Shown here: positions 45,300-54,400 of the stretch, in pieces
Layout of the letters: each line of letters opens with the position of its first letter
Position numbering within the stretch: position 1 is the stretch's first letter
From: Candidatus Aveggerthella stercoripullorum
GTDB taxonomy: Bacteria; Actinomycetota; Coriobacteriia; Coriobacteriales; Eggerthellaceae
Direction: 5' to 3'
DNA: 64,000 bases
Assembly (NCBI GenBank): GCA_018712955.1
Contig: DVGB01000089.1
Coordinates: 1-64,000 of the forward strand
Position numbers and translations under genes: made by a program
Notes under the pieces: model-generated
Told to the model about the DNA's origin: nothing
The model's database searches: none
What the model saw: the letters and a program-made list of their open reading frames with translations, nothing else

Positions 45300-45334
45300 A
45301 AGGGAGCTCCGAAGTTGTTCGGAGCTCCCTTTTG
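45300..45334 (+). terminator. rho-independent terminator after rlmKL
   Basis: AAGGGAGCTCCGAA at 45300-45313 pairs with TTCGGAGCTCCCTT at 45318-45331 around a 4-nt loop, followed by TTTTG. It may also serve the convergent ppc gene through its A-rich side. Confidence 0.92.
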
Positions 45335-45468
45335 TATGCGCGCTCTTGTAGCGTGCGTTATGGGGCTGTCGAGAGCGATAGGCTGATAGCTCTCTGCGTC
45401 GGCGTAGTCCAGGCGTTTTGCGTGCCAGCAAGCGAGTCGGCAAAGGCTCATACGTCTTGTGCGCCGTC

Positions 45469-48258
45469 CTATCCCGTATTCTGGAGGCCGGCGGCGATAC
45501 CGGGCACGGTGGAGAGGATGAGGCCGAGGCAGCGTTCGCGCTCGGCGGGCGTCATGGCCACGGCGCGCTCTTCACCCGTCCGCAGGCGTTTGAGGGCGCA
45601 GACCTGCATCACGGACAGCGCGTCGACGTAGGGAGAGCGGAAGCGCACCATACGCCCGAGGACACGTCGGTTCTGCAGCGGCCAGTCAGCTCCCGTGATG
45701 GCGAGCACCCAAGCGCGCGTCAGGCGCATTTCCTCGAGCACCTGGGCGGCAAGGTCGCTGCGGTCGCCGAGCGCCAGGTAGCGCTGTGCAACGCGCTCGT
45801 TGGTTTTCGCAATGGACATTTCCACGTTGTCCACGAAGGTCGCGAACAGGGGCCACTCGGCGTACGCGCGCTGCAGCAGCTCCAGGTCTCCAAGCTGCTC
45901 GCAGGCAGTTCCCAGGCCGTACCATGCCGCCAGGTTCACGCGCGCTTGCGACCAGGAGAACACCCAGGGAATCGTCCGAAGATCGTCCAGGGACGATGCG
46001 CCAAGCCCACGCTTTGCGGGGCGCGATCCCATGGGAAGCAGGCCGATCTCAGCAAGCGGCGTGACCGTGGAGAACCACGGTGCGAATCCTTCGCTTCCCA
46101 ACAGCGCGAGGTAGCGTTCATGAGATGCGCGGTCCAGCTGTTGGGCCATCCCTGCATACTTTTCGGTCATTGTCGTGTTGACGTGCTCGATGGAAGGAGC
46201 GGCGTGCAGAAGCGTCGCGGCCGCGACCGATTCGATATGACGGCGGGCGAGCGTCGGGTTTCCATAGCGGGCGAAGATGACCTCGCCCTGCTCGGTCAGC
46301 TTGAAGCGACAATTGACCGAACCGCTCGGCTGGGCGAGCACGGCTTTGTTCGCCGGTCCACCACCGCGGCCGACGGCGCCGCCGCGACCATGGAAGAGCG
46401 TGAGGTCGATATCGTGCGCCTCAGCCCAACGGGCAATGCGGTCTTGTGCGGTGTGGAGCGCAAGCGTTGCGGTGGTCGGGCCGGCGTCCTTCGAAGAGTC
46501 GGAGTATCCCAGCATGATCTCCATGCTGCGTCCGTTGTGCGCCAGCAGGTTTTGAACCGCAGGGATTGCGAGCATGTCGTCGAGGATGTCGACGGCGTGC
46601 TCCAGGTCTTCCAGCTGTTCGAACAGCGGGATGACCTCGATGGTCGGCACGTCTTCCGGGTGGGCGAAGGCAAGCTCGTTGAGCCGGTAGACGTTGGCGA
46701 TATCTTGCGCCGACTTCGTGAAGGAGACGATATAACGGCGTGCGGCAGAAAACCCGCCGCGTTTTTGGATGGCGCCGAGCGCACGGAAAGTGTTGAGCAC
46801 TTCGGTGGTCATAGGGTCGAGCTGCCCGCGCTCTCCCTGCCGTCCGTTCTGTTCGATGTCCGCCAACGCGCGCGCATGGACCGTCGAATGCTGGCGGAAT
46901 TCCATCTCCACCATATGGAACCCGAACGTCTCCACCTGCCACGCAAGCGTTTGCAGGAGTCCGTAGGCAATGCGCGGAGCGCCGCCTTCGGCAAGCGAGC
47001 GCTGTACGCACCGCAGGTCGGCAAGGAAATCGGCGGCAGAACGGTACATGCAGTCTGCGTTTCGCTTCACCGTCTCGTCAAGGCGGCTTGCCATGACAGA
47101 AAGGACGGCACGGTGCGGTTCGCGCTCCCAGATGCCGGCAGGGTGTGCCGTCAGGGATTCGCTCATTTCCAGCTGGCGGCTCCAGAGGTTGCGCAGCTCG
47201 GCGGACGGCGGCGTGGTGTTCGCGTCCTCGGTCAGGCGGCGTGCGAGCCGGTGCGTCTCCGCGGCGAGCGTGCTCACCATATGGTCGGAGAACTTGCGCG
47301 CAATGGCGCGGCTGACGGCTGCGGTGACGTTAGGGTTGCCGTCGCGGTCCGATCCGACCCAGCAGCCGGGATGGACGAACGCCGGGCATACCGGCGGGAC
47401 CGTGCCGCTTTTTGCGCCGAGCAGCCAGTCGTCGAAACGGCGATAGACCTGCGGAATAGCACGGAAGAGCGTGTGGTCGAAAATGTCGATGATCGAGTCC
47501 GCTTCCTCTACAGGAGTCGGCTTGTGCGGCGCGACGAGCGAGGTGCGGAACAGCGCATCCACTTCAGCGGTCAGCAGTCGCGAGTTTTCGGCAAGGTCGA
47601 GCCCGCCAAGCTGCTTGCGGGCGTCGAGGAGCACCGAGATGCGGCGGATCTTCGCTTCGACGCTTTTGCGTCGTGCTTCGGTGGGATGCGCCGTCAAAAC
47701 GGGGCGGAACTCCAGCTTCGCAAGAATCTCCGCCGCGCGACGTACGCCCACCTCTTCGGTGAGGCGTCGGTAGGTGCGGGCAAGCTCGTTGGTCGAGTCG
47801 TCCTGGGCGTTTTCGCCGACTGCCCGTTCGCGCGTGCGCAGCGATTCGACGCGATAATGCTCTTCGCAGAGGTTCACGAGATGGAAGTACGTGGCAAGCG
47901 CGCGGGTGACCAGCTGCGCGTCCTCGATGGAGAGGGACTCTACCAGGCGCACGGCATCTTCGAAACCGTGGGCGGCGGGAGAGTCTGCGTCCTCGTCTTG
48001 CGCAGCGCGTGCTTCCTCGATGTTCGCTTCGACCGCGTCTGCCACGAGCGCGTCGAATTTCGCGAGGATGTTCTCGTCGTATTCCGCGAGGACTTGGCGC
48101 AGCGCGCGCAAGAACAGGTCCATGCTCTCGCGCAGGATGGCAGGCACTTCCTCGTTGTCGGGGCCCTTCGTGCGGAATGCGTTCACGGCGGCGACCGCGT
48201 CCGCTACCATCTGCGAGACGGGCTGCTGGCCTTGCGGCTGCTGTGCGCTTTCGGTCAT
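45469..48258 (-). CDS. ppc: phosphoenolpyruvate carboxylase
   Basis: A 929-residue enzyme that carboxylates PEP to oxaloacetate, refilling the C4 pool for biosynthesis or fumarate respiration. The catalytic His is in VLTAHPTEARRKS; the glycine-rich and Lys motifs GYSDSSKDAGP and LFHGRGGAVGRGGGP are intact, as are the C-terminal Arg region and the final residues LQNTG. ATG at 48258 follows AGAAAGGAA. It is a single-gene unit, convergent with rlmKL and downstream of the tRNA-Asn array on the same strand. Confidence 0.95.
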   Translation of the reverse strand: MTESAQQPQGQQPVSQMVADAVAAVNAFRTKGPDNEEVPAILRESMDLFLRALRQVLAEYDENILAKFDALVADAVEANIEEARAAQDEDADSPAAHGFEDAVRLVESLSIEDAQLVTRALATYFHLVNLCEEHYRVESLRTRERAVGENAQDDSTNELARTYRRLTEEVGVRRAAEILAKLEFRPVLTAHPTEARRKSVEAKIRRISVLLDARKQLGGLDLAENSRLLTAEVDALFRTSLVAPHKPTPVEEADSIIDIFDHTLFRAIPQVYRRFDDWLLGAKSGTVPPVCPAFVHPGCWVGSDRDGNPNVTAAVSRAIARKFSDHMVSTLAAETHRLARRLTEDANTTPPSAELRNLWSRQLEMSESLTAHPAGIWEREPHRAVLSVMASRLDETVKRNADCMYRSAADFLADLRCVQRSLAEGGAPRIAYGLLQTLAWQVETFGFHMVEMEFRQHSTVHARALADIEQNGRQGERGQLDPMTTEVLNTFRALGAIQKRGGFSAARRYIVSFTKSAQDIANVYRLNELAFAHPEDVPTIEVIPLFEQLEDLEHAVDILDDMLAIPAVQNLLAHNGRSMEIMLGYSDSSKDAGPTTATLALHTAQDRIARWAEAHDIDLTLFHGRGGAVGRGGGPANKAVLAQPSGSVNCRFKLTEQGEVIFARYGNPTLARRHIESVAAATLLHAAPSIEHVNTTMTEKYAGMAQQLDRASHERYLALLGSEGFAPWFSTVTPLAEIGLLPMGSRPAKRGLGASSLDDLRTIPWVFSWSQARVNLAAWYGLGTACEQLGDLELLQRAYAEWPLFATFVDNVEMSIAKTNERVAQRYLALGDRSDLAAQVLEEMRLTRAWVLAITGADWPLQNRRVLGRMVRFRSPYVDALSVMQVCALKRLRTGEERAVAMTPAERERCLGLILSTVPGIAAGLQNTG

Positions 48259-48366
48259 GGCGTTCCTTTCTACAAAGGTGAAGGCACCATTATAGGCAGC
48301 ATACACGGCGAAAGAAGCAGCGGTGCGCCGACGGCGGCGTGTACGGCAGGGAAGGGCGGATGATTC

Positions 48367-48393
48367 TTGCTCTGCCTTGGGCTAACGGGGCTG
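48367..48393 (-). pseudogene. fragment of a tRNA-Asn copy
   Basis: Read on the minus strand, this is the acceptor and D-arm half of the same decayed tRNA-Asn sequence as at 48486-48511. The anticodon and T-arm are missing, replaced by the sequence upstream of ppc. It marks the far edge of the array. Confidence 0.6.
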
Positions 48394-48400
48394 GGACGCG

Positions 48401-48429
48401 AAAAAGCCCCCGACTTCCGTCAGGGGCTT
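48401..48429 (-). terminator. terminator of the decayed tRNA-Asn copy
   Basis: GCCCCCGAC (48406-48414) pairs with GTCAGGGGC (48419-48427) around TTCC; on the minus strand it ends in five Ts. It is the duplicate of the terminator at 48519-48547. Confidence 0.85.
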
Positions 48430-48437
48430 GGAGTTCC

Positions 48438-48511
48438 TGGCTCCCCGGGCAGGATTCGAGCCGACAGCCCTCCGGTTAACAGCTTTTGCTCTGCCTTGGG
48501 CTAACGGGGCT
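48438..48511 (-). pseudogene. decayed tRNA-Asn copy
   Basis: This sequence keeps the CCA end, most of the 3' acceptor strand and the GTT anticodon loop of the intact gene at 48556-48630. Its stems are broken: the 5' anticodon strand reads AAAGC where TCCGG is needed, the T-stem has a C-T mismatch, the D-arm is one base short and the 5' acceptor strand no longer matches. It cannot fold as a normal tRNA. Confidence 0.75.
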
Positions 48512-48518
48512 GGGAGCG

Positions 48519-48547
48519 AAAAAGCCCCCGACTTCCGTCAGGGGCTT
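48519..48547 (-). terminator. terminator of tRNA-Asn
   Basis: GCCCCCGAC (48524-48532) pairs with GTCAGGGGC (48537-48545) around TTCC, with a run of five Ts on the minus strand. It lies 9 bp after the CCA end of the intact tRNA gene. Confidence 0.9.
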
Positions 48548-48555
48548 GGAGTTCC

Positions 48556-48630
48556 TGGCTCCCCGGGTAGGATTCGAACCTACAACCCTCCGGTTAACAG
48601 CCGGATGCTCTGCCGTTGAGCTACCGAGGA
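48556..48630 (-). tRNA. tRNA-Asn (anticodon GTT)
   Basis: A complete 75-nt cloverleaf with encoded CCA. The acceptor stem is TCCTCGG/CCGGGGA (one G-T pair), the D-arm GCTC-AACGGCA-GAGC, the anticodon arm TCCGG-CTGTTAA-CCGGA and the T-arm GTAGG-TTCGAAT-CCTAC. The GTT anticodon reads AAC and AAT. A promoter lies just upstream on the minus strand and a strong terminator downstream. Confidence 0.96.
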
Positions 48631-48661
48631 ATTTGTTTCGCTCTCTTTGGCGCAAGACGAA

Positions 48662-48689
48662 ATTATACAGGACTTCGAAACGAGCGCAA
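48662..48689 (-). promoter_or_regulatory. promoter of tRNA-Asn
   Basis: On the minus strand a consensus TATAAT (48662-48667) is preceded at 16 nt by TTGCGC (48684-48689). The predicted start is about 25 nt before the mature tRNA. Confidence 0.7.
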
Positions 48690-48702
48690 GCACTTTTTGA
48701 AA

Positions 48703-48725
48703 CTTTTTCTCATGACGAGAAAAAG
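48703..48725 (-). terminator. AT-rich hairpin after the C1 protease gene
   Basis: CTTTTTCTC (48703-48711) pairs with GAGAAAAAG (48717-48725) around a 5-nt loop, 28 bp after the protease stop. The stem is AT-rich, so it is a moderate terminator. Confidence 0.55.
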
Positions 48726-48753
48726 CGGTCCTGCAGCCATCGTCAAGGCGGCG

Positions 48754-51156
48754 TTACAGCTGGTACCAGCGCATCAGCATGGTGGCAATCTCGGCGCGCG
48801 TGATGTCACGCTGAGGCTGGATCATGCCGTTTTCGCCCTTGATGACGCCGTTCTGCACGAGCGAGGCGACCGCATGCTGTGCGAACTCGCTCACGTTCGC
48901 GCGGTCGCTATAGCCGTCGAGCGCGGACAAGTCGGCTTCTCCGCCGTCTTCGGCACGCCAGACAATCGTCGCGAACTCTTCTCGGTCGATGGCATCGCCC
49001 ACGCCAAATGCTCCGGAGCCGTCGTCGCTGCCGTATCCGGTCATGATTCCGTTTTTATATGCCCAGTTCACAGCCGGGGTGTAATACTGGCCGTCGAGAA
49101 CGTCGGGCTTGCCGGTCTCGTTGGCGATGTTGGCGTACACGGCGGGATCGCTCGTCTGAGCCTCGTCGGCAGGCGCGAGCATGCGGTACAGCACGAGCGC
49201 CGCATCCTGACGCTGCATGGTGTCGTTCGGACCGAACAGGCCGGCGGAGTCGCCGCCGTAGCCCTCGATGAGACCTGCGTAGGCAGCGAACTGTACGGCG
49301 TCGTAGAACCAGTCGCCTTCGCTCACGTCGGAGAATTCGACCGGCGCAGGGTCAAGGTATGCCTTGATGGGGAAGTTGTCGACCGTGATGAGGCTGGCTG
49401 CGCCGGGCGAGATTATTTCGTTGACGATCGTGCGCGAGTCAGCCCAGTCCTGCCATTCGCCTTTGTCGTACAGGAAGCTTTCGCCTTCGTTCACCACGGC
49501 GACGCCGTAACGTGTGACGTTCAGGCCTGCCGCTGCAAGCGCCTCCGCGCCTTCGCGCGTCATGCCGGCGTCGACGGGCATGGTATAGGTGCCGCCAGGC
49601 GCCTCTTCGGTCACCACGACGGCGTAGCGGGCGCCGTCCGGCAAGGCAACCGGCTCCGAAAGGTCGACGCGGTGGTAGCCGCCGAACTCGTACGTTTCCT
49701 CCGTGGTCAGCAGGAGCGTGCCGTCGTCCGGGTTCACAGCGCTTTCGGCGAGCAGGTAGACCTCATAGGTGACCTTCGTGTTCGGGGTCGACGTCTCGCA
49801 GCTCAGCGAGCGCAGAAGAGAGTCGCCGCTGTCCACCGTGAAGACGTTCGCGGCCTTCATGGCGGTCTGGCTCGTGAGCGGGGTCGAGCCGGTGGACGGC
49901 AAAAGGTCGTACTGGTCTATCGTGAAGTAAGGCGAATGGTCGGGCATGTTGTCGATGTAGTAGTTGAAGGTCTCAGGGGTGCCGATCGTCTGGTCGTAGT
50001 AGGACAGGTAGAAGTATCCCGAGCCGTCGATGCCCCAATTGTTCCTGTTGGGAAACTCCTGGTCGTTCGCGCCCCAGCTGTTCTTCGCAATCCAGGCGCC
50101 GTCCTCAGGAGGCTGATGGCCTTCGTTGAAGTTCTCCTTCGGGTAATCGTCGTCCCAGCCGACGATGGTGACCGCATGGTTTCCGGCTGTCTGCTCGTAG
50201 GTGTACTGAGCCCACGTCTCCGGATTGATGTAATAGTGTTCAGGGTCGGCTATCTGGCCAGGGCTCGACTGGTCCGCTCGGTACGTGATGCTTACGGCAT
50301 TTCCCTTCGCGACCTCGCTCTTAATAGCCAGCGTGCCGGCTTCGTTGTACGTGTACGCACCGTTCTCGTCGGTGCCGGCGGGCGAGGGAAGGATCGAGCT
50401 CTCTTCAAGCTCTGCGGAGGTGGCGAAGCGGTCGCTTTCGTCAAGCGACCAATCGTCCTCGTCCGAATAGTATGCCGGCTGCCCGGATGGCGTGTAGACG
50501 ATCGTCGGCTCTCCGGTTTCCGAGTTGACGCCGTGGTAGGGGGCACTGCTCTCCGGGACAGGCCCGATGCCGCTCGACAGGACCGAGGTAGCGGTGAGGC
50601 CCGAAGCGGGGGCGAGGACGGAAGCTTGCGAGCCGTCCAAGGTATAGTAGCCTTCGCCTGCTTGGCTCGGGTACATCGCAGTGTCTTCGGGCAAAGCCGT
50701 GAACGAAAACCAGGCGAGATGATGTTCGGACAGATCGAGCGGGTTTTCGGCGTAAGTGGTGCCGAGTTCGGAGAGGATGCTTGTCTCCGATGCAGCGATG
50801 GCAGCGAAGCCCCAGCATGTCGCCCACGGGTTCTGCAGTTTGACCGGGGTGACGACGCCTTGGTCGCGCAGGTCGAATGTCGCGGGCAGGGTCTCGCGTG
50901 CGTTTGCGATGGAGTCGTCGCCGTCCGCGTAATCGTAGGCATCGCTTGCGTTGAAGAGCGGGGTCTCGCTTCCGATGGTGATCGCCTTCTCGATGCGCTC
51001 TGCAAAGTCGGCCGCAAAGGCTTCCACTGCGGGCGTGGCGGCATGGTCTGCTTCGTTCGACGGAGCGGCGAAGGCTGCGGTCGGGGCAAGCCCGATGGCG
51101 AGCGCGGCTCCGAGCGCGCCGTGGGCGAAGCTCCTTGTCAGGTGTCGAAGGTTCAT
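48754..51156 (-). CDS. secreted papain-like (C1) peptidase with SLH cell-wall anchor
   Basis: An 800-residue exported protease. The Sec signal ends at AAFAAPS near residue 30. The C1 catalytic residues are Cys in NPWATCWGFAA (about 113), His in GNHAVTIVGWDDDY and Asn in IAKNSWGAND. After the protease comes a beta-rich domain of the type often linked to C1 enzymes (residues 400-590). Three SLH repeats close the protein (FSDVSEGDWFYDAVQFAAYAGLIEGYG, YTPAVNWAYKNGIMTGYG, FAQHAVASLVQNGVIKGENG), which bind wall polymers. It may degrade host or environmental proteins at the cell surface. ATG at 51156 follows AAAGGA. Confidence 0.9.
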   Translation of the reverse strand: MNLRHLTRSFAHGALGAALAIGLAPTAAFAAPSNEADHAATPAVEAFAADFAERIEKAITIGSETPLFNASDAYDYADGDDSIANARETLPATFDLRDQGVVTPVKLQNPWATCWGFAAIAASETSILSELGTTYAENPLDLSEHHLAWFSFTALPEDTAMYPSQAGEGYYTLDGSQASVLAPASGLTATSVLSSGIGPVPESSAPYHGVNSETGEPTIVYTPSGQPAYYSDEDDWSLDESDRFATSAELEESSILPSPAGTDENGAYTYNEAGTLAIKSEVAKGNAVSITYRADQSSPGQIADPEHYYINPETWAQYTYEQTAGNHAVTIVGWDDDYPKENFNEGHQPPEDGAWIAKNSWGANDQEFPNRNNWGIDGSGYFYLSYYDQTIGTPETFNYYIDNMPDHSPYFTIDQYDLLPSTGSTPLTSQTAMKAANVFTVDSGDSLLRSLSCETSTPNTKVTYEVYLLAESAVNPDDGTLLLTTEETYEFGGYHRVDLSEPVALPDGARYAVVVTEEAPGGTYTMPVDAGMTREGAEALAAAGLNVTRYGVAVVNEGESFLYDKGEWQDWADSRTIVNEIISPGAASLITVDNFPIKAYLDPAPVEFSDVSEGDWFYDAVQFAAYAGLIEGYGGDSAGLFGPNDTMQRQDAALVLYRMLAPADEAQTSDPAVYANIANETGKPDVLDGQYYTPAVNWAYKNGIMTGYGSDDGSGAFGVGDAIDREEFATIVWRAEDGGEADLSALDGYSDRANVSEFAQHAVASLVQNGVIKGENGMIQPQRDITRAEIATMLMRWYQL

Positions 51157-51437
51157 AGGCGTGTCCTTTCTGGTCGCTAATCCGCGCTATGGCGCCCCGC
51201 TTTCCTGCCTGCTGGGTGTTCGGATTCGCATACGTTGAGCGGAACGCCCGGTGCGCACGCATGCCATGCAGGCGAGAAGCTTCGTGGGCTTCCGCCTTAT
51301 TGTATCCGGTATTTTTTGTGCTCTGCCTACGAATTTACATCGCTATGCATAGCTTCAGTACCTGGCTCGCCGTTTCCGTGCATGCTGCCCGAACGGAAAC
51401 AGCAAAGCGGAAAGAGGCCTGCATGACCGGGGTTTGG
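51157..51437. other. intergenic region
   Basis: About 280 bp between two minus-strand genes. A -10-like TACAAT is read on the minus strand at 51299-51304 and could serve the protease gene, giving a leader of about 135 nt. AT content is raised at 51305-51355. No gene is seen. Confidence 0.35.
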
Positions 51438-54400
51438 CTAACGTGTCCGTGCGAGGTGCGCGGTCTCGTTCTTTTCTGTCGTGACCGTCGGCGCCGCAGA
51501 ACGCGCTCGTGCGTTCATGACGAGCATTTGCAGGCGGTTTTCGATGTTAGCGAAGCTCACGTCGGGGTCGTAGTCGAGCGAAAGGATCTGCGCGTCGGGA
51601 TGGAGCTCTTTGAGCTTCTTCACGATACCGCGGCCGACGACGTGGTTCGGCAGGCAGCCGAACGGCTGGAGGATGATGAAGTTCTCGCAACCTTTCGCGG
51701 CATGGTGCAGGATCTCTCCTGGGATAAGGACTCCTTCGCCCGCATCGAACGTGTGGTGGATGATCGGGTCGCTTTCTTTCACGAGGTCGCCCATGCGGCA
51801 TGCCGGCTCGTAGAGCGGGTGTTTGGCGGCTATCCGATCGCAGCGGTCGTGGGCGATCTCGAACGCCCTGTCGGCTATGGCGTACCATGCCCGTTTGTCC
51901 AGCGGACGATGGACGCGGTATTCCGTGTCCTGTGCGTGCTGGTAGAAGTAGGTCTTGCGGATGACGTCGGTCATGCGCGCCTCGATGACTTCCAGCCCGT
52001 TTTCTTCCAGGTACGCTTCGATGTCGTGGTTGGCGCCTGGGTGGAAGTTCAGGAGGTATTCGCCCACGATGAGCACGCGCGGTTTGAGCACGGTGCGGTC
52101 GTAGGGGACTGCAGCCATCAGGTCGATGGCCTGCTTGAAGCCTGCTGTCGCTCCGCGCGTTCCGCTCTTTTCCAATCCTTCGATGACCAGGTCGAGCGCA
52201 TGTTCGAACGCGGTGTCCGCCGCGCCCTTCTCCAGTTCGTACGGGCGCATTTTCCGCAGCAGCTCTTCCAGCACGTCGATCATGGGCAGTGTCATGGCGA
52301 TGCGCAAGGCCGTGGCAATGTTCATTTTGAAGCCGGGATGCAGATCGTGCGAGTCGACGTCGTCGTTCGTGATAATGGGGACTTGCGCGTACCCCGCGTC
52401 GTCGAGCGCTTTGCGAAGCAACGCGGCGTAATGGGTCAGACGGCAGTCGCCGATATACTTGCCGGTGCCGATGGCCACGCGGTCAAGGTCGTACTTTCCC
52501 GTCTCCAGCTCTGCGAGCGCTTCGCCGATGGTCATCTGCGCTGGAAAGCAAATGTCGTTGTGGACGTACTTCTTTCCGAGACGGATGGCTTCGTCGCGTC
52601 CGATATCGAGCGGTACCGCCCGCACGCCCTGCTTGGAGAACGCGGCGGCCATCAGGCGCGCGAACGCATGGGAGGTGTTCGGGACGAGTATGGTGCGCAC
52701 GCCGCGGTCTTCGGGGCGGAATTTGACCGCATAGGGATCGCTCAGAGCGTGGACAGGGCGATCGCTTTGCGCTTCACGGCGCATGTTGACGGTCTCGATG
52801 AACGAGTTCGTGCGAATGCGCAAAGGCCCTGCGATGTCGCTTTCGTCCACTTTCAGGATAAGCGGCGTCTTGCCGGAGACCTCTTTCATGAGGCGGACGA
52901 TCTCGTCCGAAAGGTAGGCATCATGCCCGCAGCCGAAGCTCACGATCTGCACGTACTCAAGGTGCGGGTTTTCTGCCGCGATGACGGCGGAGGCGAGCAT
53001 GCGCGCATGGTAGTTGTTCACGATGTCCAGGCGAGAGCGCGAAAGGTCGACCTCGCGCACGCCCGGTACGGCGTCTGCCGTGAGCACGGCGATACCGCGG
53101 TTTGCGAACAGCTGCGGCAGGTCGTGGTTCACGAGGGCGTCGTTGTGGTAAGGGCGCCCCGCGAGCACGACCGCATAGCTGCCGGACTCTTCCGCTTCGA
53201 AAAGCACCTGCTCGCCCGCGTGCTCAAGTTCGGTCTGGAACGCCTGTTGGGCAGCGTCTCCTTCGGCGATGGCCGCGCGCACGGTGTCGCGCCCGATGCC
53301 GAAAATCTTGTCCATCCACGCGGCGAGCTGTACTTCGCGGTCGCGTGCGCTATGCCAGTGGAACAGCGGGTCGTCGAAGGCGATGTCAAAGCGGCGCGAA
53401 GGGTCGTCGGAATTCCTCATGACGATAGGGTAGCCCTTGAGCACCGCGCACATGGACTCGCTCGTCTCTGCCGGGTTTTCCGAAGGCACGGCGGTGATGG
53501 TGGGCATGAAGACGCGGTCGACTCCTTGCGCGGCAAGGTCGCGCACGTGGCCGTGGACAAGCTTCGCCGGGAAGCAAACGGTGTCGGAGGCGACGCCCGA
53601 AAGGCCGCTTTCATAGAGCGCGCGCGAGCTTTGCCGGGAGATCTTTACCGAGAAGCCGAGCGAGCGGAAAAACGACGACCAGAACGGCATGCTGTCCCAG
53701 AACTGCAGGACGCGCGGGATGCCGATGGTTATCCCGTTGTCCGGCAGAAGGGCCGTGACCGGCCGCTCTTCGAAGAGCAGGTGTGCGCGCACGTCGAACA
53801 GGTTCGTCGTGCGCTGCTCCTGCGCTTTCATGCGGACTTGGCGAATGACCGCTGCGTCGTTCGGGTCGCCGACGATTTCGCCGCGCGGGCAGCGGTTGCC
53901 GGTCACGAAGGTGCCGCCGTCCGAGAAGCGGACAAGGGTGCGGCTGCAATGGTTGGCGCAGAAGGGGCACCGGACGTTGGCGGTCTGTTCGTAGGAGAAG
54001 TGCTTCAGCGCATCGAATCCGATAAAGGCGGTTGCGGGCTCGCCGTTCTGCTCGTAGCGGCGCTTTGCCAGCAGCGCGGTGCCCAGCGCGCCCATGATGC
54101 CGGGGTAGGGAGCGCGCACGACGTCGCGCCCGAGGTGCTCTTCGAGCGCGCGCAATACCGCGTCGTTGCGGAACGTGCCGCCTTGCACGACGATGCGCTC
54201 GCCAAGCGAGTCCAGGTTCGACACGCGGATGACCTTGGTGAAGACATTTTCGATGATCGAACGGCAGAGTCCTGCCATGATGTCTTCGGGGGATTTGCCA
54301 TTGCGCTGTTCGGTGACGATGCTGCTGTTCATGAAGACGGTGCAACGGCTTCCCAGGTCAGCGGGACGCAGCGACTTGAAGGCCGCTTCGGCAATCCCCT

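Larger units (their letters stand above)
48367..48601. repeat. tandem duplication of a tRNA-Asn/terminator unit
   Basis: Two direct copies, 48367-48483 and 48486-48601, are about 96% identical by eye (four substitutions and one single-base indel). Each spans the 5' half of a tRNA-Asn-like sequence, its spacer, a terminator and the 3' half of the next tRNA-Asn copy. Confidence 0.85.

Noticed and set aside
41631-45443. 1,270-codon open frame opposite rpoD and rlmKL
   Set aside because: It runs across two genes with clear motifs on the other strand and has no recognisable domain. It is a high-GC shadow frame.
45418-48363. 981-codon open frame opposite ppc
   Set aside because: PEP carboxylase motifs on the minus strand are complete, so this is an antisense shadow.
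48428-48803. Short open frames containing GFEPTTLRL and SPGRIRTYN peptides
   Set aside because: These are well-known false proteins produced by translating tRNA genes; the DNA is the tRNA-Asn array.
48616-51180. 854-codon open frame opposite the C1 protease
   Set aside because: The minus strand has signal peptide, catalytic triad and SLH repeats; this frame has low-complexity Val/Arg/Gly composition only.
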